From CAZBBC01 sp964489835 (lineage in GTDB: Bacteria > Calditrichota > Calditrichia > JAJRVZ01), in assembly GCA_964489835.1 (NCBI GenBank), contig CAZBBC010000010.1, positions 12,272 to 76,271 on the forward strand: DNA of 64,000 nucleotides, written 5' to 3'. A program made the position numbers and the translations under genes. The notes below the pieces were generated by a model. That model searched no databases. It worked only from the letters and a program-made list of their open reading frames with translations, and had not been told where the DNA came from. This document shows, in pieces, positions 52,445 to 62,065 of the stretch (positions are counted from its first letter, which is position 1; each line of letters begins with the position of its first letter).

Positions 52445-52521
52445 CACTATTTTCAAATGGTATGATAGTGCTTAGAGGCGTAATTTGTAACCATTCTTTT
52501 GAATAATCACTGAATTTTGCT

Positions 52522-54345
52522 TTATAGTTTTTTTTCTTTTTTATAAATGGCGGCCCGTTTTTGTCTATCTCTTTCCATTTTAGAAAGTCTGATGTTTTGT
52601 GGTGTTACCTCAACCAATTCATCTTCTGCAATAAATTCAATGGACTGATCGAGAGATAACATGCGTGGTGGTCTCAAGGTGACTGTCGCTTCGGAAGTTG
52701 AACTACGCATATTGGTCAGTTTTTTTTCTTTTGTAATATTAACATCGAGATCAGTCTCACGGTTTCGTTCCCCGATGATCATTCCTTCATAAACCGGTGT
52801 ACCTACTTCCAAAAACACTTCCCCCCGGTCAACCATCGCCAGACCGGCATAGTTTGTCACCTTGCCAGCTCTATCAGCAACTAAAGCGCCGGTAGTCCTT
52901 TGGGGGATAGGACCAAACCATGGTTCATAGCCCTGTAAAATGGAATTCATAACTCCGGCCCCTTTGGTTTCTGTTAAAAAATGACTGCGGAAACCAATTA
53001 AACCACGTGAAGGAATCATAAACTCGATGTTAGCGCGACCATGACCATGATTGACCAGATTGGTCATTCGGCCTTTTCTATCAGACAACTTTTCCGTCAG
53101 TGTACCGACATATTCTTCAGGCACATCGATATAAACATGTTCCACAGGTTCACATACTTTACCTTCAATCTCTTTGACAATGACATGCGGTTTTGAGACC
53201 ATAAATTCATATCCCTCCCGACGCATGGTTTCAATCAGAATCGCCATTTGTAATTCACCGCGACCACAAACCTCAAAGGCGTCGGCACGATCTGTAGGTT
53301 TGATCTTAATCGCGACATTACTCAGTGTTTCCTTTTGCAGACGCTCACTTAAATGTCGGGACGTCAGGAATTTGCCTTCTCTACCGGCAAGCGGACTGTT
53401 ATTAACATAAAATATCATTGATATGGTAGATTCATCCACCTGAATACGCGGTAAGGGTATTGGATTTTCCAGAGAAGAGATCGTATCTCCGATATTCAGA
53501 TTGGCAACCCCGGCAAGGGCAATAATATCTCCGGAAAAAACCTTATCAACCCGCTTTTTATTGAGATTATGAAAGGTATACAATGCTGAAAATTTAATAT
53601 TCTTGCTAATCTTATCCTCAGTACAAAGACTGTAACTTTTACTCATCTCCAGAATACCATTTGATAAGCGGCCAATAGCAATCTGCCCAACATAGGAGTC
53701 ATAATCCAGACTGTTAACCAAAAATTGCGGTGTAGCAGCATCATCCGCTTCTGGTCCGGGTATTTCAGAAAGGATTGTCTCAAAAAGAGGTTTCAAACTA
53801 TTTGAATTATCGCCGATTTTCTCGTGGGCAATCCCCAACTTGGCATTCGTGTACAGAATTTTAAAATCAATCTGGTTTTCTGTAGAATCAAGATCAATAA
53901 AGAGATCATAAACCTCGTTGATAACCTCCTTAATTCTCTCATCAGGACGATCGATTTTATTGATTACCACAATAATGGGTAATTCTTTTTCGAGAGCCTT
54001 TTTAACCACAAAACGGGTTTGTGGCAGAGGGCCCTCACTGGCATCGACCAATAATAATGCGCCATCAACTAGATTCAGGCTGCGTTCCACTTCACCACCA
54101 AAGTCAGCATGGCCCGGTGTATCGATGATATTAATTTTAGTATCTTTATAAGTCACTGCTGTATTTTTTGCCAAAATGGTGATACCGCGCTCACGTTCTA
54201 GATCCAGAGAATCCATTATACGTTCTTCTATTTGTTGGTTGTCCCGGTAAATCCCACTTTGTTTTAACATCCCATCAACGAGGGTGGTTTTGCCATGATC
54301 GACATGAGCAATGATTGCAATATTTCGAAAATTGTTTTTTCTCAT
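52522..54345 (-). CDS. typA: Ribosome-binding GTPase BipA/TypA
   Basis: Translational GTPase acting in 50S assembly and stress. 607 residues, family length. G1 is IAHVDHGKTTL, G2 RERGITI, G3 DTPGHADFGGEVER, G4 NKIDRPDER. The C-terminal TypA-specific part has GRGELQMAILIETMRREGYEF and IPSRGLIGFRSHFLTETKGAGVMNSILQGYEPW. Single gene, flanked by accessory genes. The ATG has only a distant GAGG. Confidence 0.97.
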   Translation of the reverse strand: MRKNNFRNIAIIAHVDHGKTTLVDGMLKQSGIYRDNQQIEERIMDSLDLERERGITILAKNTAVTYKDTKINIIDTPGHADFGGEVERSLNLVDGALLLVDASEGPLPQTRFVVKKALEKELPIIVVINKIDRPDERIKEVINEVYDLFIDLDSTENQIDFKILYTNAKLGIAHEKIGDNSNSLKPLFETILSEIPGPEADDAATPQFLVNSLDYDSYVGQIAIGRLSNGILEMSKSYSLCTEDKISKNIKFSALYTFHNLNKKRVDKVFSGDIIALAGVANLNIGDTISSLENPIPLPRIQVDESTISMIFYVNNSPLAGREGKFLTSRHLSERLQKETLSNVAIKIKPTDRADAFEVCGRGELQMAILIETMRREGYEFMVSKPHVIVKEIEGKVCEPVEHVYIDVPEEYVGTLTEKLSDRKGRMTNLVNHGHGRANIEFMIPSRGLIGFRSHFLTETKGAGVMNSILQGYEPWFGPIPQRTTGALVADRAGKVTNYAGLAMVDRGEVFLEVGTPVYEGMIIGERNRETDLDVNITKEKKLTNMRSSTSEATVTLRPPRMLSLDQSIEFIAEDELVEVTPQNIRLSKMERDRQKRAAIYKKEKKL

Positions 54346-54614
54346 CTATAAATATTATCCTCAAATCTTATTAAAGTTTAACTGATTCAACGATTGAGCC
54401 CTACAATCGATTCCTAAAAAGCTAAAAAATTTAATACATATTTTGCGTAAAACATAACTTTATTTATATGAAATCATACCGCAGCGATGCTGCAAACAAA
54501 AAAAATAGTCCACGCATCTTTCACTCGTTAGGTACCTTATGCTTGCAATCACCTGTATGAATGAAGCGCAATGAATCTCTTGTCAAAGCGAAGGCTTTTG
54601 TGTTATTGACTTTT

Positions 54615-55454
54615 CTATAGCTTCTTGGCGACGACAGCGAATTCAGTACTTTCCATGTCAAATGGTGAACCCGCAACATCCGAATAAATCTCCTCCATGG
54701 TAAATCCGCAATCCACAAACTCTCTTTCCAGATCTTTAAAGCTGAAATATTGCAACCAGTTATAAACAGTTCGTGTACGTGATACTTCGATAAGCGTATA
54801 CTTATCAAGGACTACTTTTTCTTGCTCATATTTGAAAGTATTCAAAAAACCGAAGTACTTATTCGGCGACCAGAAACCATTGAGAAGATTTGATTCATAC
54901 ATGGCTGCCTCTTCGCGTTGGTCAAAAGCCGTCAGCGAATACACATCGAGGAGAACAGAACCGCCAGGCTCCAGGAATGTAAAAAACTTGTTCAGCATCT
55001 TTTTTCTCTGGGTGGGACTGAGGGCGCAGAAGTCGCACATAATCATCAAAATGAGATTGAAGCGGCCATTTGTCTCAAACTCTAGGTAATTTTGATTCAC
55101 GTATTGGATGGACAGCCCTTTCTTGTTTGCAACTTCCTTTGAATACCGAATGGACCTCTTCGAGAAGTCTATCCCGGTCACATTTGCCTGTCTTTGAGCC
55201 AGACTTGTCGTGTACAATCCTGGGCCGCAGCCGAAGTCGGCAATCTTCGTTCTTGTTCCCACATTAAAACGGGAGGTGATCCATTCCACCGAACGATCGA
55301 TAAAAGTCGAATTTCGGGAAGAAATATCTATGTCCTTGTTAAGGTGAAACGAGAGCATCTGCTCTGATGTATATTCGTCTGTCCACAAATCACTAGCTGT
55401 GTAAAACTCAAATGGCTCAGGACGTTTATTGATTATCTCTAGTTCTTCAAACAT
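54615..55454 (-). CDS. Class I SAM-dependent methyltransferase
   Basis: 279 residues. SAM motif I KIADFGCGPGLYTTSLA, VTGIDFSKRSIRYSKEVA, ILMIMCDFCALSPTQRKKML and LEPGGSVLLDVYSL. The C-terminal half (TRTVYNWLQYFSFKDLEREF) fits the YcgJ/Methyltransf_25 small-molecule group. GGAG upstream of the ATG. A GCAGC/TCCACG repeat end lies just past its stop (54481-54525). Substrate unknown. Confidence 0.86.
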   Translation of the reverse strand: MFEELEIINKRPEPFEFYTASDLWTDEYTSEQMLSFHLNKDIDISSRNSTFIDRSVEWITSRFNVGTRTKIADFGCGPGLYTTSLAQRQANVTGIDFSKRSIRYSKEVANKKGLSIQYVNQNYLEFETNGRFNLILMIMCDFCALSPTQRKKMLNKFFTFLEPGGSVLLDVYSLTAFDQREEAAMYESNLLNGFWSPNKYFGFLNTFKYEQEKVVLDKYTLIEVSRTRTVYNWLQYFSFKDLEREFVDCGFTMEEIYSDVAGSPFDMESTEFAVVAKKL

Positions 55455-55567
55455 TCAATATCTCCAATTTTCATAGTTACACAGAAAGAATAGCACTTAG
55501 CGGGCATCACAATACTTCAATTACCACCGTTTTTTTTGGATTTCATAAGAGGCACTTAAACTTCCGT

Positions 55568-56047
55568 TTAAGTGCCTTGCTCGGAAGGATTGAAAGGATG
55601 CTCACGACGGATTGATTGAATCACTTCGTCAAGCTGTTGAAGAAACCGTGACCGGTCACTTCCCTTTAGCGGCAGAGGCCCACCGGTTATCTCACCTGCC
55701 CCACGAAGATCTGACAACAGATCCCGGGTCGCCATTGCCTGCCCGATATTATTATCGGTGAACGCCTTTCCGGTTGGCCCAATCACACGCGCGCCTATTT
55801 TCAGACAACGACTCGCAAGCGGAATATCAGCGGTAATCACGATGTCGTGAGCTTGCACATGTTCGACAATCCAATCATCGGCTGCGTCCAATCCGTCTTC
55901 TACAACTTTAAGTGTAATCCATCGTTCATTCGGAACTCGCATCCAGGAGTTGGCTACTAATGTAACATTAAGTTGATATCGGCTGGCAACACGATACACC
56001 TCTTGTTTGACCGGGCACGCATCAGCGTCGACAAAGACATTCAGCAA
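55568..56047 (-). CDS. YaiI/YqxD family protein (DUF188)
   Basis: 159 residues, normal length. Motifs are VFVDADACPVKQEVYRVA at the N-terminus, DIVITADIPLASRCLKIGARVIGPTGKAF and GPLPLKGSDRSRFLQQLD at the C-terminal end. PIN-like fold, presumed nuclease; function unproven. It starts at TTG (56047) with GAGG 8 bases upstream. The stop codon lies inside a perfect 11-bp hairpin (GGCACTTAAAC/GTTTAAGTGCC, 55551-55576). An extended spacer without a gene lies at 56048-56134. Confidence 0.92.
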   Translation of the reverse strand: MLNVFVDADACPVKQEVYRVASRYQLNVTLVANSWMRVPNERWITLKVVEDGLDAADDWIVEHVQAHDIVITADIPLASRCLKIGARVIGPTGKAFTDNNIGQAMATRDLLSDLRGAGEITGGPLPLKGSDRSRFLQQLDEVIQSIRREHPFNPSEQGT

Positions 56048-56134
56048 TCGAATTTCCTCATCACTACCCCAAGTGAAATCCGCCAGTCCGCGAACAAAAA
56101 GTCCAATATAGAATTCGTACGAAATGCAGTTGGG

Positions 56135-58309
56135 TTAATTTGCATTGTTATTTGCAAGCCATTCCCGAATCATCTCATGATAGAGTTCTTCTGCTTGTTT
56201 CATAAAGGAGATATCTTCACGTTGACTGGCGTAGTGAAAATAGTGATCTGGCAAATAATCCTCAGGATATGAAATAAAACGTGTTTCGGCAAAAACATCT
56301 TCGAGATGCGCCCAGACAGATTCGAATTTTACTAAAACATTTCGAACTTGTTCAAATCCAATTTTTTGCTGAGATTGCTCGTTGTGATCACACGTCTCAA
56401 GCGCCAACAATAGATGCGGCGCCATTGCCTGAAAATCATTGATGACACTGAAAATCTCCCAATGAAATCTATTCCGCCTGGATTTCTTAATCAGCTCCTT
56501 CAATTGTTCGGAGGTTTTCCGATATCTATCTATTTCTATTTTAGATTTGATCAACCGTTCTTTATATTTTTTACTCCAACGACCTGGTTTATTTAAATCA
56601 GGAAGCTCGATTAATCGCTCTCGATAATTAATTTCTTTTTTATTTTTGTTGTATGTTGCTTTGGGTAATTTATTAAGATCAGGGAATTCCGAGAGTGCGT
56701 TCCCGGAGTCTTTGCGATTTCCACTTCGGTGTAAAGATTCATCCCAGAATTCAGATGTTTTGTATAATTCTTCAAAAAGTTCTCCATCATTGACACACTC
56801 AGGCCCAAATTCACGTTGTAGAAAAGCTCGATGATACTCATCGACGTTCTTTTTGTTTGGAGCCCAACTATATTCAGCAGTGGCAATAAATCCGCGCCAA
56901 TAGGTTTCCATATGAGGTGAAGAATCATCCCAGGCTGTACAAAGCACCCCATCAATTTTATATTCATGTGCAAGTTCATTAAACATCTTTATGACTTCAA
57001 CACGATCGCCTGAAGGCATTAGAGGTGTGGTTGTTTGAGTTGATGTGGCAATCATCACCTTTCGTCCTTGATCACGATACCAGTCCAAAGCACGATAATT
57101 GCCCGGATAACGGGTTAAGTGATAATTCCAGTTCATATGGATAGCATTTGAGGGGAACTTGTCAATCATACTATTCAATTTTGGGAGACCTTCCTTCCAA
57201 ATTTTTACAGTTTCCTCTTCAGTGATATTTTGTCCGCTATGTACAGATTGCCAGAGACCGGCGTATTTGAAAGGCATATCATCCCAAAAAATGGGAATCC
57301 GTCCATGTTGTTCCACAAAGTTACAAACTTTGTTCAACCAATAAAGATTTAAGGCGAGGAGTCCTTCTTTATCAGCAAAATCTTTACATCGATGACAGAG
57401 ACCGATATTACCAATTTCATCTCCACCGACATGTAGATAACGTGCATTGGGAGTTGCTTCCATGGCATCCAAATAAAGGTCAAAGAGAACTTCATAGGTG
57501 CCTTCGTCCATCGGGCAAAATGCCCAATGGTTATCTTCTAATTCTCGAAGATGCGCATATTCCTGGTGTTTTAAGATAAATGTCGCGTGACCCAGACCTT
57601 GAACCAGCGGATTGATCTCAATATAACGCTCCCGTGCATAAGCGGTAAGTGCTTTCATTTCATCGATACTAATCGCCTGAGGCGCACCCACCAGAGGTCT
57701 GCGCTTATAGCGCAATTTATCTTCAAATTCAAACACAATACCATTGATTTTATATTGAGCCAGGCGATCGATACTATCGTAATAATATTTTAAATGATCG
57801 AGGTGATGCTTGACATCAAAATGAACAGCACGAAAAGAGTAAGCCGGATAATCCGTAATTTTACAGGCAGGCAGGTGCGTTTTAGTGTCTCGGGCATCTT
57901 CAAGAAGTTGCTCTAATGTCTGACAGCCATAGAATAGACCGGCCTTCCCTTTTGAAGCAATGATGACTTTTCCATCAGCAATATGGAGTGTATAACCTTC
58001 CGGAGTATCCGGGAGCGACTCGGCATTTGATAAAGATAATGTAATGACCCCTTTTCCTTCTTTATCCGAATCCACTAGACCTGAAAGTAAATCGCCCATC
58101 ACAGGGCGCTGCTGTATTCCCTTAAGATAAATGGCATATAAATTCTCATATAATAATGTTGAATCATCATATATTTCAATTTGAGCCGGTTCAGGGATTA
58201 CTTTAAAAGGAGCTGGTAATTTGCTGCCAGCAGTAAGGGTACTTGTTACAATGATTAACAATAAAATTAAATCTAATTTGAAGAATTTAAATATTTTCTC
58301 TTTTCGCAT
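56135..58309 (-). CDS. Exported GH20 beta-N-acetylhexosaminidase
   Basis: 724 residues. Signal peptide FKFFKLDLILLLIIVTSTLTAGS. GH20b N-terminal domain (about 35-150, ending GKAGLFYGCQTLEQLLED), then the TIM barrel with FRAVHFDVKHHLDHLKYYYDSIDRLAQYKINGIVFEFEDKL region and the catalytic Asp-Glu pair in HVGGDEIGN (about 295). C-terminal ~200 residues are helical (REHLIKSKIEIDRYRKTSEQLKEL-type coiled coil). Removes terminal GlcNAc or GalNAc, fitting the nearby sialidases. GAGGG precedes the ATG. Confidence 0.9.
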   Translation of the reverse strand: MRKEKIFKFFKLDLILLLIIVTSTLTAGSKLPAPFKVIPEPAQIEIYDDSTLLYENLYAIYLKGIQQRPVMGDLLSGLVDSDKEGKGVITLSLSNAESLPDTPEGYTLHIADGKVIIASKGKAGLFYGCQTLEQLLEDARDTKTHLPACKITDYPAYSFRAVHFDVKHHLDHLKYYYDSIDRLAQYKINGIVFEFEDKLRYKRRPLVGAPQAISIDEMKALTAYARERYIEINPLVQGLGHATFILKHQEYAHLRELEDNHWAFCPMDEGTYEVLFDLYLDAMEATPNARYLHVGGDEIGNIGLCHRCKDFADKEGLLALNLYWLNKVCNFVEQHGRIPIFWDDMPFKYAGLWQSVHSGQNITEEETVKIWKEGLPKLNSMIDKFPSNAIHMNWNYHLTRYPGNYRALDWYRDQGRKVMIATSTQTTTPLMPSGDRVEVIKMFNELAHEYKIDGVLCTAWDDSSPHMETYWRGFIATAEYSWAPNKKNVDEYHRAFLQREFGPECVNDGELFEELYKTSEFWDESLHRSGNRKDSGNALSEFPDLNKLPKATYNKNKKEINYRERLIELPDLNKPGRWSKKYKERLIKSKIEIDRYRKTSEQLKELIKKSRRNRFHWEIFSVINDFQAMAPHLLLALETCDHNEQSQQKIGFEQVRNVLVKFESVWAHLEDVFAETRFISYPEDYLPDHYFHYASQREDISFMKQAEELYHEMIREWLANNNAN

Positions 58310-58751
58310 AATACCCTCAATTTTTAACCATATACGATATATTTTTCTTACCTAGTCTAATGCATAATTCAATGTATGTATCATATAATCCAAAAACTTT
58401 TTTACTTATAGCTAGAATCATATGATACTGTGACATATTTTTTTAGACAGGATCATCCCGACTAAGTCGGGATCATTTTTTTTCCTTCGGTATCATAAGA
58501 TTCTATTTTAGACATGACAACTTTTCAATTGCACATAATAACTGTTTACAAACAAAATTAATAAAACTTTTGGTAAAATAAACTGAAATAATTACAAATT
58601 TAAAACTATTAACCCCCCAACTTTAAAACTACATTTGAATAATAGCATATTTTATTTTATACTCTGTTGCCGGTCAATATTTATTTAATAACAGCAAACT
58701 GCCTAAATCTGTTACGAGCGCAGGAAACAATAATCCTTCAGAAAGGACAAC
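58310..58751. other. Spacer with orphan terminator
   Basis: 442 AT-rich bases between divergent genes. Apart from the hairpin at 58455-58483 I see no gene and no clear promoter. Confidence 0.4.
58455..58483 (+). terminator. Intrinsic terminator-like hairpin without an upstream gene
   Basis: ATCCCGACT and AGTCGGGAT are perfect inverse copies separated by one base, followed by CA and eight T on the plus strand. No plus-strand gene lies upstream (the nearest ends at 52444), so it could end a small RNA starting after 58310, or be a repeat. Confidence 0.55.
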
Positions 58752-59114
58752 ATGGAAAAAGAAATCGTCGATCTTCGTGATCTTATTATAATGATTAAAG
58801 AACAAAAACAGGTGAATGCCAATCTGGCTCTAGAGTTTGATTGTGTTATCGAAACCGATGATGTCAAGTCGCTGGTTAAAGTGATCAATTATGCTATTAA
58901 TTATATAAACCAGCTTACGGATCAACCACAGCAGATTTCTCTAAATGCCAGCATGAGCGGTATTACCATTGGCTTTACTACTTTTACCGATTTATCGGAG
59001 TTACCTGCAATTAGCCCGCAGGTGAACGAGGCACTGGTGCCTTACAATGCCATAATGGAGCAAAAAGGGGAACCTGGTAAGTATACACAATTGTTGATTA
59101 ACTTCAGGAAATGA
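58752..59114 (+). CDS. Hypothetical 120-residue protein
   Basis: Start ATG with AAAGGA 8 bases upstream. Sequence begins KEIVDLRDLIIMIKEQKQVNANLALEF; the middle is DDVKSLVKVINYAINYINQLT and the end is mixed beta (ISLNASMSGITIGFTTFTD). No signal peptide or membrane segment; probably a small alpha/beta cytoplasmic protein. Family not recognised. It is the only plus-strand gene in 52.5-64 kb and converges on the 59-60 kb gene with 28 bases between. Confidence 0.6.
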   Translation: MEKEIVDLRDLIIMIKEQKQVNANLALEFDCVIETDDVKSLVKVINYAINYINQLTDQPQQISLNASMSGITIGFTTFTDLSELPAISPQVNEALVPYNAIMEQKGEPGKYTQLLINFRK

Positions 59115-59142
59115 GTGCTAAATCTTCAAAAGTTTTCATTTT

Positions 59143-60366
59143 CTACCATTCCGGATCAATCAAACCATAATGTCTGCCAAACCAGTAATTCCGGATCAGC
59201 GCAGAGGCGCTGCCTTCTTCTTCGGACCCCACAATTTTAAATCCATCCTCAGTGGGAATTTTGAATTCTTTTTTGCGGCGATCAAAACCCCACATATCCT
59301 TTATGGCCTGAACTCGTTCTTCAGTCAATACATTTTCCCCGGTAAGAATCTGGTAAACCATTATAAACCAGGCATCGCCTATGAAACTGAAATCATGGTT
59401 TTGCCAATCATACCAGTGACGGTTTAAACTCATTCTATACTTTATCATTAAGGAACGATCATCTTCGTAGCGCATCAGCATATAAAAAGACTTTGCTGCG
59501 TGGTAGTCGTCCCCCGGATTTCTCCATTCTTCCGGCCATAGAATTTTTGCATGTAGTTGACGATCATCATAAAAATAGCGATCAATGAGCATGTAATAGG
59601 CGGCATTATATCGTTCTTTTCCTGTGATCCGATGAGTAACTTTAAGTGCCATCAACATCTCTAAAGAATTAAGCGGTTGATGCGGCAAATTCGGACAAAA
59701 ATTTCCCCACAAAGTCATTTTTCCATCCAGATCGACCAGCTTGAAATTATTGTCAATACATCTTCCTAAAAAACGGTCCAATAGACCAGCTGCCTTTTGT
59801 TTATATTCTGCATCGGCACAAAATTCCCAGTAGGTGCCGATCGCATAAAACATGGAGGTGAATTTGTCGGCACTTAAATCACCCAACCAACGGTAGCCAG
59901 GCATAGAGATTGACCAGTGCCACTCCATCGGATACCATAAAACCTTTTCATGCCAGAGTGGTTTGTCGGTCTTATTAAAGCTGCGTGCCACCAATCCGGG
60001 AACACCGGTTACTTTTTCAAGTTTTAATAGTCCCTCAAAAAGCTGGTTGGCAATATCCCGGTCATTTGGATCTTTTGTCATGAAATATTTATGAGAGTAT
60101 CCAGCGAGCATTTCCGCTGTATGATCTAAACAATCAGCCTGAGATCCTATGATGGGCCTTTCCAATCCTGCTGGTGGAAAGATAACATGCTGCATGATAG
60201 TACCTTCGTTCCAATGATTACCGCGCATTAACTTATCAAACATTTCCACTTTTATATGCAGCGCGTCTGTTTTTTGGGGAAAATCATTAACGTTCTGAGC
60301 AAAAACAAGATGGCCAGTAAAAAAGGGTATGATAACATATAATAATGTAATAATTCGTTTATGCAA
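59143..60366 (-). CDS. Exported alpha/alpha-barrel-like protein, possible glycan-active enzyme
   Basis: 407 residues. Signal peptide ITLLYVIIPFFTGHLVFAQ. Start is TTG at 60366 with GGAGG 4-5 bases upstream; no alternative ATG fits. The body is rich in aromatic-acidic helices (DCLDHTAEMLAGYSHKYF, WHWSISMPGYRWLGDLSADKF, LPHQPLNSLEMLMALKVTHRITGKERY, NHDFSFIGDAWFIMVYQIL) suggesting an (alpha/alpha) barrel as in GH88/GH105 or lyase folds, though no signature was matched. Ends ALIRNYWFGRHYGLIDPEW. A degraded relic of a paralogue lies at 61128-61310. Confidence 0.65.
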   Translation of the reverse strand: MHKRIITLLYVIIPFFTGHLVFAQNVNDFPQKTDALHIKVEMFDKLMRGNHWNEGTIMQHVIFPPAGLERPIIGSQADCLDHTAEMLAGYSHKYFMTKDPNDRDIANQLFEGLLKLEKVTGVPGLVARSFNKTDKPLWHEKVLWYPMEWHWSISMPGYRWLGDLSADKFTSMFYAIGTYWEFCADAEYKQKAAGLLDRFLGRCIDNNFKLVDLDGKMTLWGNFCPNLPHQPLNSLEMLMALKVTHRITGKERYNAAYYMLIDRYFYDDRQLHAKILWPEEWRNPGDDYHAAKSFYMLMRYEDDRSLMIKYRMSLNRHWYDWQNHDFSFIGDAWFIMVYQILTGENVLTEERVQAIKDMWGFDRRKKEFKIPTEDGFKIVGSEEEGSASALIRNYWFGRHYGLIDPEW

Positions 60367-60407
60367 GTTTCCTCCATGACATGAAATCGAATATTAAGTT
60401 ACGTATT

Positions 60408-61109
60408 TTACTCAAGGTCTTTAACACATCGAAAACCTACCGGATAATGACCGGTTGTATTGGGCGGAACATAATAACGCTGTGTTGTTCGAACAAATGA
60501 GTGGTTATTAAAATTGGAGCCGCCACGCATTACTTTGTATTGTTCACCATATTGTTCCATAGGAACGTCATTGCCGGGATAAGGTTTATACCAATCGGCA
60601 GTCCACTCCCATACACTGCCGGCCATGTCAAAACATCCATAAGGGCTTTCAGGCCTTGCAATGGCACTTCCTCGTGGATAACGCAGGTCCCAAACGACAA
60701 ACGTATTGTCATAAGTATTACCCCATGGGAAAATACGACCATCTGTCCCACGTGCAGCTTTTTCCCATTCTTCTTCTGTTGGTAATCGCAAACCGGCCCA
60801 AGTAGCATACGCGTTCGCCTGTTCCCATGTCACAATAACCGCATGATTTTCTTTCCCTTTGGGGAATTTAAAATCAGGATCGAACTGAGTGTATTCAGAA
60901 TTACTCACTTCATATTTATTAATAAAAAATGCTTTAGTAAAGGCAATATGCTGAGGTCTTTCGTCAGGATCGCCATATTTGCTGCCCATAATAAAATTAC
61001 CCGCCGGTACAAATACCATGCCTTCGGGCGGCTCAGGCTGGATTTTTACCGGTTCACTTGCGATGGTAATAGTCACACAAACATAAAAAATAATTAGTAT
61101 TGCTTTCAT
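60408..61109 (-). CDS. Exported FGE/SUMF1-like domain protein
   Basis: 233 residues from the ATG at 61109, chosen because AGGAGG lies 9 bases upstream; the open frame runs on to 61391 through a pseudogene. Short signal peptide KAILIIFYVCVTITIASE. SUMF1-like domain: GMVFVPAGNFIMGSKYGDPDERPQH, EVSNSEYTQFDP, LRLPTEEEWEKAARGTDGRIFPWG, GCFDMAGSVWEWTADWY and KVMRGGSNFNNHSFVRTTQRYYVPP ending GFRCVKD. The paired active-site cysteines of true formylglycine-generating enzymes are absent, so sulfatase activation is unlikely. It lies 41 bases before the alpha/alpha-barrel gene. Confidence 0.85.
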   Translation of the reverse strand: MKAILIIFYVCVTITIASEPVKIQPEPPEGMVFVPAGNFIMGSKYGDPDERPQHIAFTKAFFINKYEVSNSEYTQFDPDFKFPKGKENHAVIVTWEQANAYATWAGLRLPTEEEWEKAARGTDGRIFPWGNTYDNTFVVWDLRYPRGSAIARPESPYGCFDMAGSVWEWTADWYKPYPGNDVPMEQYGEQYKVMRGGSNFNNHSFVRTTQRYYVPPNTTGHYPVGFRCVKDLE

Positions 61110-61127
61110 TCTATAAACCTCCTTTTT

Positions 61128-61310
61128 TCCCACCCGGATCAACTCAACCATAATGTTCTCATAACCAACAATTCCTTTACTCAAGCGGATCTGCTTTTCT
61201 TGGAAATTATTAATTTTTTGAGCAAAGGAGGCATGGGTAAATAAGATGAGGGAAAATATACAAAATGCTAATATCAAACATTTTAAAATGTTAGAATAGA
61301 ATAACCACTT
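61128..61310 (-). pseudogene. Relic of a paralogue of the 59-60 kb protein
   Basis: The minus strand starts with a signal-peptide-like LILAFCIFSLILFTHASFAQ, then KINNFQEKQIRL, resembling FAQNVNDFPQK at the start of the intact protein. Just after, at nucleotide level, GGAATTGTTGGTT and ACATTATGGTTGAGTTGATC align with the 3' end of the intact gene (encoding RNYWFGRHYGLIDPEW). In that frame it reads NCWL*EHYG*VDP, with two stops. The whole middle is missing. It runs into the ribosome site of the FGE-like gene. Confidence 0.6.
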
Positions 61311-61537
61311 TTTAAATATCCAGTTAGTAGTGTGGGCATTGAATGATATCTTTCTTCCATTTAAGCATAATCTTGTAGCGGCTACTGGCAACAGGCGACC
61401 GCTGGTTTGATGGAATGTCCAACTCCCATACGATAAATGCGCAATAAATCAACATACCGCTATGTTGTAAATATTTTATGAGGCAAATTTTTTGCGCGTG
61501 CCACGCGTTAACCCGTCTACCGGAACCTTGCTTTTAA

Positions 61538-62002
61538 TTAAATGTTATCGCGATATTTAAGTTGGACACCTTTTAAAAAATTACGCAATATCTGATCTTT
61601 ACAGTCACGATAGTGTTTATGATCCGGCTTGCGGAAAAACGCACTTAACTCGTGTTTACTGATGCGCAAATTTGATAGCTCCATAATCTCCAATACATCG
61701 TCGGCTTTCAGGTCTAATGCAATTTTCAATTTTCTGAAAATGATATTGTTCGTTAAACGCTTCTCTGGCCTGGGTTGCGGCCCTTCTTTTTTCCCTCGTT
61801 TATAGTTTATCAATCCATTCAGGAAAATCGCCAGTTGAGTGTCAGTACAATTCTTATAGGCAGGATCATCCTCTCTTTTTAACCAATCACTAACCTGCCC
61901 GCGGGTTACCTCAAAATCTGCTAAGCCAAACAGCAAAATCATTTTAGAATCATTGAAGTCGAAAATATAACGGAGACGACGCAGGATATCATTATTAGTC
62001 AC
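61538..62002 (-). CDS. DUF1456 (YehS-like) protein
   Basis: About 154 residues from the GTG at 62002 (AAGGG upstream), which matches the family N-terminus (TNNDILRRLRYIFDFND). The frame extends to 62059 without need. Two repeated DUF1456 halves: NDILRRLRYIFDFNDSKMILLFGL..EVTRGQVSDWLKRED and NNIIFRKLKIALDLKADDVLEIM..RISKHELSAFFRKPD. Each ends in a YK/YRDC..Q.L..FL helix. Function unknown, probably DNA- or RNA-binding. Confidence 0.88.
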   Translation of the reverse strand: MTNNDILRRLRYIFDFNDSKMILLFGLADFEVTRGQVSDWLKREDDPAYKNCTDTQLAIFLNGLINYKRGKKEGPQPRPEKRLTNNIIFRKLKIALDLKADDVLEIMELSNLRISKHELSAFFRKPDHKHYRDCKDQILRNFLKGVQLKYRDNI

Positions 62003-62065
62003 AAGTATGCCCTTATTAAAACTACTGTCGTAAATTTGGCTATTATAGATTGAATTCAATCGAGA

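Noticed and set aside
54521..54808. 95-residue ORF overlapping the methyltransferase 3' end
   Set aside because: Shadow frame of the 54615-55454 gene.
61110..61391. 94-codon N-terminal extension of the FGE-like gene
   Set aside because: A perfect AGGAGG precedes the inner ATG, and the extension corresponds to a relic of another gene.
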